Positions 5,951-15,166 of a DNA stretch of 31,114 bases are shown here, one piece after another. The stretch's first letter is position 1. Each line of letters starts with the position of its first letter. Both the position numbers and the translations under genes were made by a program. The notes beneath the pieces are model-generated. The model worked only from the letters and a program-made list of their open reading frames with translations, did not search any database and had not been told where the DNA came from. The stretch lies in IMG/VR virus record IMGVR_UViG_3300026116_000078, positions 1 to 31,114 of that record, one strand, 5' to 3'. The DNA comes from a virus.

Positions 5951-8908
5951 ATGGCATTCTCTCTCGGCTCACTATTTGTCGATCTCCGCGCGAACACCGC
6001 TGACTTTGTCGAGGGCATGGGGAAAGCTGCCTATGTCGCGAAAAAACTAGGCAGTGATGTAAGCGAATCGCTTGAATCGATCGGCGGCGTAGTCGGTCGC
6101 TTGCTTGAGCCTCTCGGCGAATTTGGCGCAGTTTTAGGAACGACATTAGAGCGCATTGGATCTACCGCGGGCGGCGCAATTTCATCTTTCGGGAAGATGG
6201 GCGGCGCAATTGGAGCAATCGCAGGAGTCGGCGCAGGCGCAGCAGCAGCGTTGGCGATTGTAGAAACTGGCGCAATTGGGTTAGCAATTCACACCGCTGA
6301 AAGTGCGGCGCAACTCGGGGAACTCTCGGCAAAAACTGGCGTTTCGACCGAAACGCTTGCAGGCCTGGGGCTGATCGGTAAGGCCGTCGGCGCAGACATG
6401 GCCACGCTTGCAAAGGGCCTTGAGCTGATGAACAACTCAGCCGTCAAGGCTTCCATCGCGCCTACCGCATCGGCTACGGCTTACTCGCGTCTGGGAATCA
6501 GCGTTCGCGATGCCAGCGGGAAAGTAAAGGATTCTGGCGACCTCTTCCTAGAAGTTGCCGACAAACTCTCCAAACTTCCGCAACCGGAACAGGGATATTT
6601 CGCCAAACAAATATTCGGACGCGGCGGCGCGGAGATGATTCCGGTAATCAATCAGGGAATCGACTCCATTCGGGCGAAGATGGAAGAGGCGAAAGTCTTA
6701 GGCCTTGGAGATCCGCAGACGATCCAAGCCGCACAGGAGTTCAAAGAAACACTCGCGCTCATCGGGGCTGAGGGCCAGGGCGCGGCAATGCAGTTGACGA
6801 AAGAACTTCTGCCAGCCCTTCAATACGTCGCGGGCGCGATCGCCGATGCCTTTAAAACCGGCGGCGCACAGGGATTGATTCACGACCTCGCACAACTGAC
6901 CAAAGGAACCATTGCAGTCGGGGACACCTTCTTTACCATCTTTGAGCAAATCGGAATCATTCTTGAAGGCTTGGGCGGGACGATTCTCGCTGTATTCAAT
7001 GCCATCGGCGCAGCCATTGAATCGGTATTCAAGGCTGGAATCGGGGACTTTTCCGGAGCCAAGGATGCTCTCAAAGCCGGGTATGCTGGCCTCGCGCAAG
7101 AAACTTCCAACTTCTTCAACTCCAGCAAGAAAGCCTGGGAAGACAACGCCAAATTTATTCATGGCGTGATGGATTCTCAGTTGCCCGCGCTTCGACCACA
7201 AAAGCAGCATACTGGCGAAGCTGACCTTGAGCCAAAAGCCGATAAGAGCGTTGAATCGATTACCAAGCAGATCGATGCGCTAAAAGCCCAAGCAAATGCG
7301 GAGCTAGATCTAGCCGCAACTACTTCGCAATCGATCGCGGCGCAGAATCTTCAAAAAGCAGCGGGCGAAGCCGACACACTCATCTCGAAACTGACGGCAG
7401 AAGCGAATGCCAAGGAAAGCGCTGAACGCCAAAAGCTACTCGGCATCATCAAGCAACACATTGAATCCATCCGCGCGCTCACTGCCGAAAAGCAGGTTGC
7501 CAAAGATGCGGTTGCCATCGACGCGGAACTTCAGAAAGAAACACTCGGCTACCAGCGCCAAATAGCCTCTCTTCAAGCCCTCTCCCAAGCCTATGCACAG
7601 GGCGGCGCGGCCATCGCGACAGCGGGAATCAATCAGCAACTAGAAGCCGACTCGCAAAAGGTCGCGCAACTGTCCGAAGAGTACGACTTGCTCTCCAAGA
7701 TGCAGGGCGTCTCGGCTGAAGCGCTCGGGAAAGTAAAGTCGGCGCTTGATACGGCGACGGCGCAACTGGAACAGCATCGCACCCAACTCGAAACCATCCG
7801 GTCACTGAAGTACGACGAAGAAATCAACAAGCAAGGCGATGCGATCCGTGGGGCCATCCCACTTATCGACAATCTGAACCGCGCCTACCTTCAGGACGAA
7901 GAGTCCATCCGGCGCGCTCAGGTTCAACTCCAGCTTTACAACTGGCAATTAGCGCATCCTGGAGCCAGCCAAGAACAGATTCAGGCAACCACCAATCAAT
8001 TCGAGAGGCAATCCGAACAGGCGAGAGATTCTCAGATTGCACAGGAAGCGGGACAGTACAGCCTCAATCGTCAGTATGACGATGCGATTACGAAGCTAGA
8101 GAAGGTTCGCGAAGTCATCCAATCCAGCGGGCAAAGCACGCTTCTGATAGACGCGAGAATCTTCGATGAGCAGAACAAACTCATTAAGCAGTGGGATGAC
8201 GCGGCGCTGAAGGTCGGAACGTTCTCCCAGAAATTCAAAGCCGTTATGAACGAGGTTGCTTTGCAGGGGAAGAACGCAGGGGCGCAGATTGCTGGCGCGT
8301 TTCTCAGTGCAATCGATGGGATAGAGACGAACCTTGCCAAGTTGATTACCGGGCAGAAAACCAACTTCAAAAGCGTTTTCCAAGGCCTGGCCGAAAGCGT
8401 AACCAAAGCCGAGATACAAAAAGGCGTTGGTGCGCTTGCTGGTCATTTTGGCCTAAACATTCCCGGCCTCGGGCCTAAAGTTGACGGCTCAACCGCATCG
8501 CAGGCTCTTTGGGTACGTCTTGCAACGTCAACTGGTTTAACCGTTGGTCCAGCTTCAGTTCCTTTCGGTTCCGGTAACCCGCTAGCAGGTTTCGGAATCG
8601 GTTCAGACGCGGGCGGCGGACATGGGAGTTTTCTCGGGTCATTCTTGTCGATGTTCGCGAGTTTCGGTGGCGGTCTAGCTAACGGCGGTGACATGAGTCC
8701 GGGCAGTTGGTATGTAGCCGGTGAGCGCGGTCCGGAAATCGTCACAGGGCCAGGGACGGTAATCCCTAATCACGCGCTCGGCGGGCGCACCACGAACATC
8801 ACCCACAACCATAACTATCCGTCTGCTGCTAGTCGGGATCTGTTCGGCAGGACGCAAAAGCAGAATCAAGCGCGGCAGATGCGGAATATGCGGCTGGCCT
8901 ACTCCTAA
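5951..8908 (+). CDS. Tail tape measure protein
   Basis: The 985-residue product is the longest of the tail assembly genes and directly follows the chaperone stop. Residues 83-116 form a Gly/Ala-rich hydrophobic stretch, and about 322-365 form a second hydrophobic region; both are typical of tape measures that insert into the host membrane. Residues about 430-780 are predicted coiled coil, rich in Ala, Gln, Glu and Lys. The C-terminus has the common GGLANGGDMSPGSWYVAGE, then GPEIVTGPGTVIP motif. It sets tail length and leaves the virion with the DNA. Confidence 0.93.
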   Translation: MAFSLGSLFVDLRANTADFVEGMGKAAYVAKKLGSDVSESLESIGGVVGRLLEPLGEFGAVLGTTLERIGSTAGGAISSFGKMGGAIGAIAGVGAGAAAALAIVETGAIGLAIHTAESAAQLGELSAKTGVSTETLAGLGLIGKAVGADMATLAKGLELMNNSAVKASIAPTASATAYSRLGISVRDASGKVKDSGDLFLEVADKLSKLPQPEQGYFAKQIFGRGGAEMIPVINQGIDSIRAKMEEAKVLGLGDPQTIQAAQEFKETLALIGAEGQGAAMQLTKELLPALQYVAGAIADAFKTGGAQGLIHDLAQLTKGTIAVGDTFFTIFEQIGIILEGLGGTILAVFNAIGAAIESVFKAGIGDFSGAKDALKAGYAGLAQETSNFFNSSKKAWEDNAKFIHGVMDSQLPALRPQKQHTGEADLEPKADKSVESITKQIDALKAQANAELDLAATTSQSIAAQNLQKAAGEADTLISKLTAEANAKESAERQKLLGIIKQHIESIRALTAEKQVAKDAVAIDAELQKETLGYQRQIASLQALSQAYAQGGAAIATAGINQQLEADSQKVAQLSEEYDLLSKMQGVSAEALGKVKSALDTATAQLEQHRTQLETIRSLKYDEEINKQGDAIRGAIPLIDNLNRAYLQDEESIRRAQVQLQLYNWQLAHPGASQEQIQATTNQFERQSEQARDSQIAQEAGQYSLNRQYDDAITKLEKVREVIQSSGQSTLLIDARIFDEQNKLIKQWDDAALKVGTFSQKFKAVMNEVALQGKNAGAQIAGAFLSAIDGIETNLAKLITGQKTNFKSVFQGLAESVTKAEIQKGVGALAGHFGLNIPGLGPKVDGSTASQALWVRLATSTGLTVGPASVPFGSGNPLAGFGIGSDAGGGHGSFLGSFLSMFASFGGGLANGGDMSPGSWYVAGERGPEIVTGPGTVIPNHALGGRTTNITHNHNYPSAASRDLFGRTQKQNQARQMRNMRLAYS

Positions 8909-8909
8909 T

Positions 8910-9557
8910 ATGTTCTTCGAAGTTGAGTTTCCCCGCGACATCCAATTTCAGCGAGTCGGAGGGCAGGGCTTCAACACGACGCGCATTGCTGTCCAATCAG
9001 GGCAGGAAACCAGCAATAGAAATTGGGCCAATCCGCGCGCCGAATATACCGCTGGACTGGTCACGCCAGCAAGCGCAGTTGGGAACTTGCAAACGTTCAT
9101 CGACAACGTGCGCAACTTCTTCCTTCAGGTCGGCGGAATGGCTGACGGCTTCCGTTTTTATGATCACGTTGACTGCATCTCTTTGGCGCAACCGATGGTC
9201 CTAGTGTCCGGCTCCATCTGGCAGTTGCAAACAACCTATTCTCTGGGCGGTCGAACCTATGTGCGGACAATCACTAAGCCGATTACTGCATCTGTGCTCG
9301 ATTACAAGGGCAATGCTCTCGCTAACACTGTATCGATTGTATCCGGCGGTACGCTTGTTTCTGTAGATCACACGACCGGACAAGTCACGCTTTCGGGAGT
9401 CTCAGGAACGCCGGTTGCAACCTGCAAATATCACATTCCTGTGCGGTTAACCTCGGACAAATTTGAGCCTGAAATTGAAGAATCAAATACCGCGGTCGGT
9501 CCAATCATCAAATGGAACTCGCTTGGACTGATCGAAGTTCGCCCGCCGAACTACTAA
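8910..9557 (+). CDS. Distal tail protein, DUF2460 family
   Basis: The ATG lies one base after the tape measure stop. The 215-residue product matches DUF2460 (TIGR02217): an N-terminal FEVEFPRDIQFQ strand, RRGF-like region, a helix (LQTFIDNVRNFFLQVGG) followed by GFRFYDHVD, a strand pair (QLQTTYSLGGRTYVRTITKP), and a C-terminal IPVRLTSDKFEPEIEE then LIEVR. It corresponds to gp12 of the Rhodobacter gene transfer agent, the ring linking tail tube and hub. The order with the next two genes reproduces the GTA tail-tip module. Confidence 0.88.
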   Translation: MFFEVEFPRDIQFQRVGGQGFNTTRIAVQSGQETSNRNWANPRAEYTAGLVTPASAVGNLQTFIDNVRNFFLQVGGMADGFRFYDHVDCISLAQPMVLVSGSIWQLQTTYSLGGRTYVRTITKPITASVLDYKGNALANTVSIVSGGTLVSVDHTTGQVTLSGVSGTPVATCKYHIPVRLTSDKFEPEIEESNTAVGPIIKWNSLGLIEVRPPNY

Positions 9558-9561
9558 GCGC

Positions 9562-10443
9562 ATGAGAGCCGGAGCATCGGGCATCAATGCCCACATCCAA
9601 CTCGGGCAGACGACAACCGCGCGCCTTTTGAAAGTCACGCGCTCATCTGACGGCCAGATTTTCGGGTTTACGGATCACGATCAAAATATCGTCTTCTCTG
9701 CTGTTACCTACCTTTCCACGACCTCTTTCAATCCCTTCAATCAAGCCGACAAAAACAACGCTGACGCCTCAGACACAGAATTGACAGGTGCGTTTGATTC
9801 GGTCATCACTCGCGTTGATGTGATCGCGGACCGTTGGGACAACTCTACCTTTCAACTGTTGCGAGTGAATTGGGAAAACCCCACAGATGCGCTGATTCTA
9901 ATGACTGGTAGCTTCGGCGAATTTGAGCCGCAAGAGTTTGGTTTTCGAGTTGCCCTGCATGGCCTCGAATACCCTCTTACCTTCATCGGCGGCGATGTAT
10001 GCGGCCCGACGTGCCGAGTTGATTTCGGATCTCCCCCATGTGCCCCGAGCGGATCGTTGGCCGATGGAACGACTATCAATTCCCTTCTTCAATCTCTAAC
10101 AGTTTCGAGCACGGATGGAACGCGAACGATGGTAGTCACCGGCCTTTCTAACACTGGCAAGCCGTTCGATGGGGGTCTTGCAACTTTCCAGACGGGAAAC
10201 AATACGAATCTATCGGCAGAAGTGTTGCATGTCGATTTCGCAACCAACACCATCACGCTTCGACCGTGGACACAAGTCGGAGTGATTCAGGTAGGCGATA
10301 CTTTGAAACTATTTCCAGCGTGCGACAAAGTTTTCTCGACTTGCGTTCAAAGTTGGGCGAATGGTGAAAACTTCCAAGGGGAACCGCATGCGCAGCCAAC
10401 GAACCCTCTCTTCTATCCAGACTACGTAGCGCCGCACGGCTAA
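9562..10443 (+). CDS. Tail hub protein, DUF2163 / BR0599 family
   Basis: The 293-residue product matches the DUF2163/TIGR02218 family (GTA gp13 position). It opens with LLKVTRSSDGQIFGFTDHD and has a VDVIADRWDNSTFQLLRVNW core. A cysteine set follows: C152, C156 and C164 region (DVCGPTC, then SPPC) and, near the end, ACDK and FSTC before FQGEPHAQPTNPLFYPD. In lambda gpL and GTA hubs, cysteines at this place are reported to bind an iron-sulfur cluster; the same is likely here but is inference. It follows DUF2460 by 4 bases. Confidence 0.88.
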   Translation: MRAGASGINAHIQLGQTTTARLLKVTRSSDGQIFGFTDHDQNIVFSAVTYLSTTSFNPFNQADKNNADASDTELTGAFDSVITRVDVIADRWDNSTFQLLRVNWENPTDALILMTGSFGEFEPQEFGFRVALHGLEYPLTFIGGDVCGPTCRVDFGSPPCAPSGSLADGTTINSLLQSLTVSSTDGTRTMVVTGLSNTGKPFDGGLATFQTGNNTNLSAEVLHVDFATNTITLRPWTQVGVIQVGDTLKLFPACDKVFSTCVQSWANGENFQGEPHAQPTNPLFYPDYVAPHG

Positions 10444-10446
10444 CAA

Positions 10447-13400
10447 ATGGGTTTCTTCTCGGGACTTCTCCAAGCTGGCGCAATCCTAGCTTTAGACACC
10501 TTTGCTGCGCTCCTGAATGCGCCCAAGCCGAAGGTAGCAGCCGGACTCAAAAACAAAAGCTATGCGTCAGATGCTTACGGAAACCCCTGGCCGCGCCCGC
10601 GGGGAGTCGTGCGGCTTCAGGGGAAAGTTATATGGATGTCGAATATCCGCACGACCATCCGGAAGACTGTCTCAGGTGGAATCTTCGGCATCGGCTCACA
10701 GTCGGTCTACTACAACCTCTACTCCGTCTCAATGTTCGTCGGTTTCGGGAAGAAACTCGGCGGCGGTCCGGCTGCGAAGTGTTTGCGGATTTGGGCAGAT
10801 GACAAGCTACTGTTTAACTCGGTCATCAGTTCGGGCGCGACTCTCAGCGGATCGATTACCGCAAACGGAGTCAATTACCAAAACGCGCTCAGTATTTCCA
10901 TCACGCTCGGTTCAGGCGCTAGCTTCACGGTCAATGCTGGCGATTACATCACGGTTTCCGGTGACAATACTTCCTATGAAGTCCAAACCCCGATCACGGC
11001 CACCGGGCCCACGACAATCACCGTTCCCATCTGGCCGCCATTGGCGCAAGCAACCACAGGCGGCGAAACCGTAACCCTTCCCGGCCTGAATACCTCCCCA
11101 TACGACCTCTCTTCGTTCGATCCCGATCCGCATGACGGTTCTCATCCAGTAGGCGGCTATGCCCCGTGCCCGCCTGGAGGAATCCGGTTTTATTTAGGCG
11201 ACTCGACACAACAACCGGATGTTGAGATCACTAAAATCCTTGGAGCTGGAAACGCGCCAGGCTACACCGGTACCTTCGGTGTTCACATTCATGACCTGCA
11301 GCTGAGAAATTATGGTGATCATCCTCCACAGATAACCGCAGAGTGGGCTGTCGATGTCGCAACCCCGCAATATCCCCAGGTCGGTCCTATCGCTGACATG
11401 ATCTTTGATCACAGCGATGAAGTGGAAGTTATCGCTGTGCCATTCGCCGGCAATGGCGGCTTCGCCAATTTCAACCGACTGACTCAGGCATTGCCCTATG
11501 TCTGGCTGTTTACCCAGGTCGGAGAAGATAGCAGCCACGATGGGACGATTCGCCGCATCAATACCAGGACCAACCAGCTCGAGCAAAGCCAAATAGTTCC
11601 GCGAGTGGGCACCTTCCGCGTCAAGTCTTTAGTGGCGGATAACGACGGCTTCCTTTACATGGTCCAGAACCTCGGTGCGCTGATCTCGAAGATTGACGGA
11701 TTCAGCTTCAGCACCGTGACCACGTTCACCGGTCTCGGCCTCTCCGGTCGCACCTATTGTTTCGACATGCAGCAAAGCTGCTTCGGAAATCCTGTCACCA
11801 TCAAGATTCTACTGGTGAGCGGCGAGCTGACTGGAACTGCCGCAATCTTTGATCGCGGAACCATGATTCCTTGGGGATCGGCTAACCCAGGTTCCTTAGC
11901 AAGCGTGGTCATCGGCTACACGAATAAGGGCGCTCCAGTCATCGCCGCTGGCGATGCCATCGCCATGAATGGCGCGAGTCTCACGGTTAACAGTGAATTT
12001 CCGACGATCACGGATGATGCCTCTCTCCATCTGTGGGCTATCCAGGGCGCCAATCTCCAGATGTTCGATTTCTCCATGCCGTCCTGGGTCGATCTCTCTG
12101 ACCCCACAAACCCCAAACCGGCTCTGCTGCTTCCGTCTTTGGCCAGGACTGACATCGACGTTTCTGCTGTCACAGCTCCCAACCCCACGCCGTTTCCAAC
12201 TTTGCATTACTACTCTGGCGATGATTCCATGATTGTCGCTTCGAACGTCGGCAAGATGGGCAAGGTTGATGTTAAGACCGGCGCCCTGACAGTGGTTACG
12301 AATGGAGGTAACGGCGGGACTCTGAGCCGGTTTGTGGATGTCATGGGCGGGCTCATCATGTCGGATGGCTCTGGCTGGCGAAGGCTCGACGCGCAGACGC
12401 TTCAATTCGTCCCTGGAGTTTACAACTTCTCCAACTGGTTTCCCCCAGGCACAGCCTTTGCCTTCGGCGGATACCCGGTTTATGACGAGCTCACCGACTC
12501 AATATGGATCGACGCTGACAATAATGGCGGCACCTTCGGCGGACTGAACCGCATCTTCCTTGATCGCGGCACTGGCTCCGGAGTCGGCCTAGATTCAATC
12601 ATCTCATCAGCCATTGATGAATTAAACGCCAGGTTTGGCCTGAACGTTCTTTACGACGTGAGCTTGGTGACGGCCGCAGGAATCACTGTCTATGGAGTGG
12701 AATTTGATCGTGAGAGCTATGCCGACTCCCTTCGCAGGCTGATGCAACTCTATTTGGTGGATGCCGCGCCGATTGATGGGAAAATCTGGTTTATCCCTCG
12801 CGGCCAATCCTCAGCACTGACAATTCCCGAAGATGACCTCGGCGCGCTCGATGACCCGACGAAAAACGAACCGCGAATTATCGAGACCATTCAGGATCCT
12901 CAAGACACTCCTGAGCAAGTTTGGATTCGCTACTATGACCCGCTGAAGCAGGATCAACAGGCCGCACAGTACGCCAAAAGAATTTCAAAGCCCTATGCGA
13001 GCGCGCTTTCTTCTGGCGCTAATATCACGAATTCCCGCCAGCAAATAGACATGAGCGTTCCTGTCACGGAGAACGCTACCCCGATCAAACAGCAGGCGGA
13101 AAAGATTCTATGGGACGGTTGGGCCGGTCGGCGAAGCTTCAAATTCAAGCTCCCGCCAAAATATCAGCGGCTTACCCCTTGTGACGTAATCACCGTCAAT
13201 TACAAGGGAGTGAACGAACTCCTAAGGCTTGAAGAAGTGGACATTGGCGCAACCGGAGCACTGGAAGTCACCGGACGAAGCCAGGATACAAGCGTTTACT
13301 CGGCTCTCTATTTGCCGAGCTCAAGCGGCGGCGTTGGAAGCAGCACAGGCGGAAGCGCAGTTCCACCACCACCACCGACACCTGTGAGCTACACCATCAG

Positions 13401-14481
13401 CCCAAGCATTGCGCTCTCGCAAGCCTCAGCCACAGAAGTGGACATGGTGCAGGGCACCGCTACTTGGTCTGATGGCCGGACGACGACTTATGCGGCCAGG
13501 AGTGGCGGCTCGGGCCTGACGGTTGCTGATCCTGGGGCGGGAAATACTCAGCTTTACTATGTCACGATTTTCGATCCGAATCGAGTAGGCGAACTGCCAG
13601 GCACGCCAAGCCTGACAGCGTTTATCGACGTCACTCCGCAAGCCGTCTTCCTTGGAGATGCGAGATACGTTTTCATCGGCACGATTACTGTTACCCATGA
13701 CACGCTCGGAGTTGTCGTCACAAGCGGCGGTTCGCAGAACATCAATCAGGCGCAAGGCTTCTATGTAAACTCTTCTGGTGGCGGCGGATTCCAGACTCAG
13801 ATTGACGTTCTTACTTATCTAGTGAATTCCCAGAGGTCAACCAAGCACCTCAACGGAAGCGCATTCAATAGTCAAGCCTCCAACATCTACAGCTATCTTG
13901 ATCCTTCAACCCATTCGATCGCGCAAATCAAAAGTGCGGCGGGATGGGCGGCAGATATTCAGCTCTATTTTTCCGATTACGTCAAACAGTTCATCACTGA
14001 ACTCGATGACCCTGGTTACCGGCTTTGGTCGGATGATTCCTCCTACAAGAAATACCAAACGCCTCTGCTCATGATGCCGCGCTACATCACTCCCGGCGTG
14101 GCAATTCCGGACATCGTAAACGGCGGTTCAAATCCATTCAACCGCTATACCGCTTGCGGCCTTATCGACACCATCAACCGCGGCCCAGTCACTTGCAGAA
14201 ATTATTTAGCGACGATGAACTTCGACAATGACGGAGCGGGCGGCGGAAATCTAGGAACCATCTCGACATTGGTTCACGAACGGTATGCGGGAAACTCGCG
14301 CGAACGCATGTATTGGGGCTTAAACCTCGGATTCGTGAAGTGGGACAACGGAGTCTTGGTCAGCGGTTCGGCAATCACCGGAGTTTACAAGATTACCAAT
14401 TGGTCGGTGCATAACAAGCTGGTTGCAGGCGGCGGCGTAACGCCTTCGTTCTCGTGCGGGTATGGAGTTGGCTGGCCATGA
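10447..14481 (+). CDS. Large tail-tip / host specificity protein with inserted repeat region
   Basis: This 1344-residue protein is of the GTA/lambda J-like tail-tip class. Residues 42-64 carry the YGNPWPRPRGVVRLQG signature; a small beta domain (about 135-240) interrupts the usual WADDKLLFN to GIRFYLGD segment. Residues about 350-705 form a long insertion with repeated beta units (for example DGFLYMVQN, then IDGFSF), resembling a beta-propeller. The hub part resumes at about 715 (IDELNARFG, then YADSLRRLMQLY and FIPRG) through RSFKFKLPPKYQRLTPCD. A Pro-rich linker at about 972-978 leads to a distal domain that likely binds the host surface. It overlaps the next gene by 4 bases. Confidence 0.85.
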   Translation: MGFFSGLLQAGAILALDTFAALLNAPKPKVAAGLKNKSYASDAYGNPWPRPRGVVRLQGKVIWMSNIRTTIRKTVSGGIFGIGSQSVYYNLYSVSMFVGFGKKLGGGPAAKCLRIWADDKLLFNSVISSGATLSGSITANGVNYQNALSISITLGSGASFTVNAGDYITVSGDNTSYEVQTPITATGPTTITVPIWPPLAQATTGGETVTLPGLNTSPYDLSSFDPDPHDGSHPVGGYAPCPPGGIRFYLGDSTQQPDVEITKILGAGNAPGYTGTFGVHIHDLQLRNYGDHPPQITAEWAVDVATPQYPQVGPIADMIFDHSDEVEVIAVPFAGNGGFANFNRLTQALPYVWLFTQVGEDSSHDGTIRRINTRTNQLEQSQIVPRVGTFRVKSLVADNDGFLYMVQNLGALISKIDGFSFSTVTTFTGLGLSGRTYCFDMQQSCFGNPVTIKILLVSGELTGTAAIFDRGTMIPWGSANPGSLASVVIGYTNKGAPVIAAGDAIAMNGASLTVNSEFPTITDDASLHLWAIQGANLQMFDFSMPSWVDLSDPTNPKPALLLPSLARTDIDVSAVTAPNPTPFPTLHYYSGDDSMIVASNVGKMGKVDVKTGALTVVTNGGNGGTLSRFVDVMGGLIMSDGSGWRRLDAQTLQFVPGVYNFSNWFPPGTAFAFGGYPVYDELTDSIWIDADNNGGTFGGLNRIFLDRGTGSGVGLDSIISSAIDELNARFGLNVLYDVSLVTAAGITVYGVEFDRESYADSLRRLMQLYLVDAAPIDGKIWFIPRGQSSALTIPEDDLGALDDPTKNEPRIIETIQDPQDTPEQVWIRYYDPLKQDQQAAQYAKRISKPYASALSSGANITNSRQQIDMSVPVTENATPIKQQAEKILWDGWAGRRSFKFKLPPKYQRLTPCDVITVNYKGVNELLRLEEVDIGATGALEVTGRSQDTSVYSALYLPSSSGGVGSSTGGSAVPPPPPTPVSYTISPSIALSQASATEVDMVQGTATWSDGRTTTYAARSGGSGLTVADPGAGNTQLYYVTIFDPNRVGELPGTPSLTAFIDVTPQAVFLGDARYVFIGTITVTHDTLGVVVTSGGSQNINQAQGFYVNSSGGGGFQTQIDVLTYLVNSQRSTKHLNGSAFNSQASNIYSYLDPSTHSIAQIKSAAGWAADIQLYFSDYVKQFITELDDPGYRLWSDDSSYKKYQTPLLMMPRYITPGVAIPDIVNGGSNPFNRYTACGLIDTINRGPVTCRNYLATMNFDNDGAGGGNLGTISTLVHERYAGNSRERMYWGLNLGFVKWDNGVLVSGSAITGVYKITNWSVHNKLVAGGGVTPSFSCGYGVGWP

Positions 14482-15164
14482 GTTCCCCGACGAACGTTAT
14501 ATTTTCCGACTCGCTTCCTCCAGCGAAACCGGATTCCGCGAATATCGAATGGCAGGGCGACCTCCCTGTTCCGGATCCGAACTCGCCCGGCAATCTTGTT
14601 CGGGATGTTTCCGGCTGCTACCGCTTCCCGCAAGTGGGGGGAGTCTTCGTCATCGATGACAACGTTGCCTCGCCTTATGACGTTTCCCTGCTCGACAGTG
14701 GACAACTCTTAGTCGTCAACACGACCGGAGCGGTCACCCTAAAACTTCCATCGGCTGTTCCGTATTTCCCCTATTTGGCGCAGGGAGTTTGGCACGTAAA
14801 GATCAAGAACATCGGGACGGGAACGGTAACCATTGATCCGAACGGAATCGCCCTCGACGGATCAACTAGCACATTCACGCTAGCAACGGGCAGCGGCTTC
14901 GACATCTACACCGAAGGGAGTGCTTACTATACAACCGGGAACTTCTCGACTCCGCCGACATTTGTTGACGAAGTACCTACCGGCGCAATCGACGGCTCAA
15001 ATACTTCTTTCACGATTTCCCATGCACCAAATCCGGCGCTCTCTCTGCAACTCGAATCTGACGGAACATCGCTTGCGCCGACGGTCGGCTACTCAATCAG
15101 CGGCACAACTCTGACGCTAGTTTTTGCGCCTGCGCAAACCCTGATCGCGCGCTATAGGTACTAA
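14478..15164 (+). CDS. Tail fibre / tip-associated protein
   Basis: The start at 14478 gives an ATGA overlap with the tail-tip gene; the longer in-frame GTG at 14454 is less likely. The 228-residue product has an N-terminal Pro-rich region (PPAKPDSANIEWQGD), a central beta domain with LLVVNTTGAVTLKLPSA and VKIKNIGTGTVTIDP, and a C-terminal fibre module FVDEVPTGAIDGSNTSFTI, then LQLESDGTSL and LIARYRY. That last module is frequent at the end of siphophage tip proteins. It probably trimerises on the tail tip. No enzymatic residues are visible. Confidence 0.78.
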   Translation: MSSPTNVIFSDSLPPAKPDSANIEWQGDLPVPDPNSPGNLVRDVSGCYRFPQVGGVFVIDDNVASPYDVSLLDSGQLLVVNTTGAVTLKLPSAVPYFPYLAQGVWHVKIKNIGTGTVTIDPNGIALDGSTSTFTLATGSGFDIYTEGSAYYTTGNFSTPPTFVDEVPTGAIDGSNTSFTISHAPNPALSLQLESDGTSLAPTVGYSISGTTLTLVFAPAQTLIARYRY

Positions 15165-15166
15165 AA

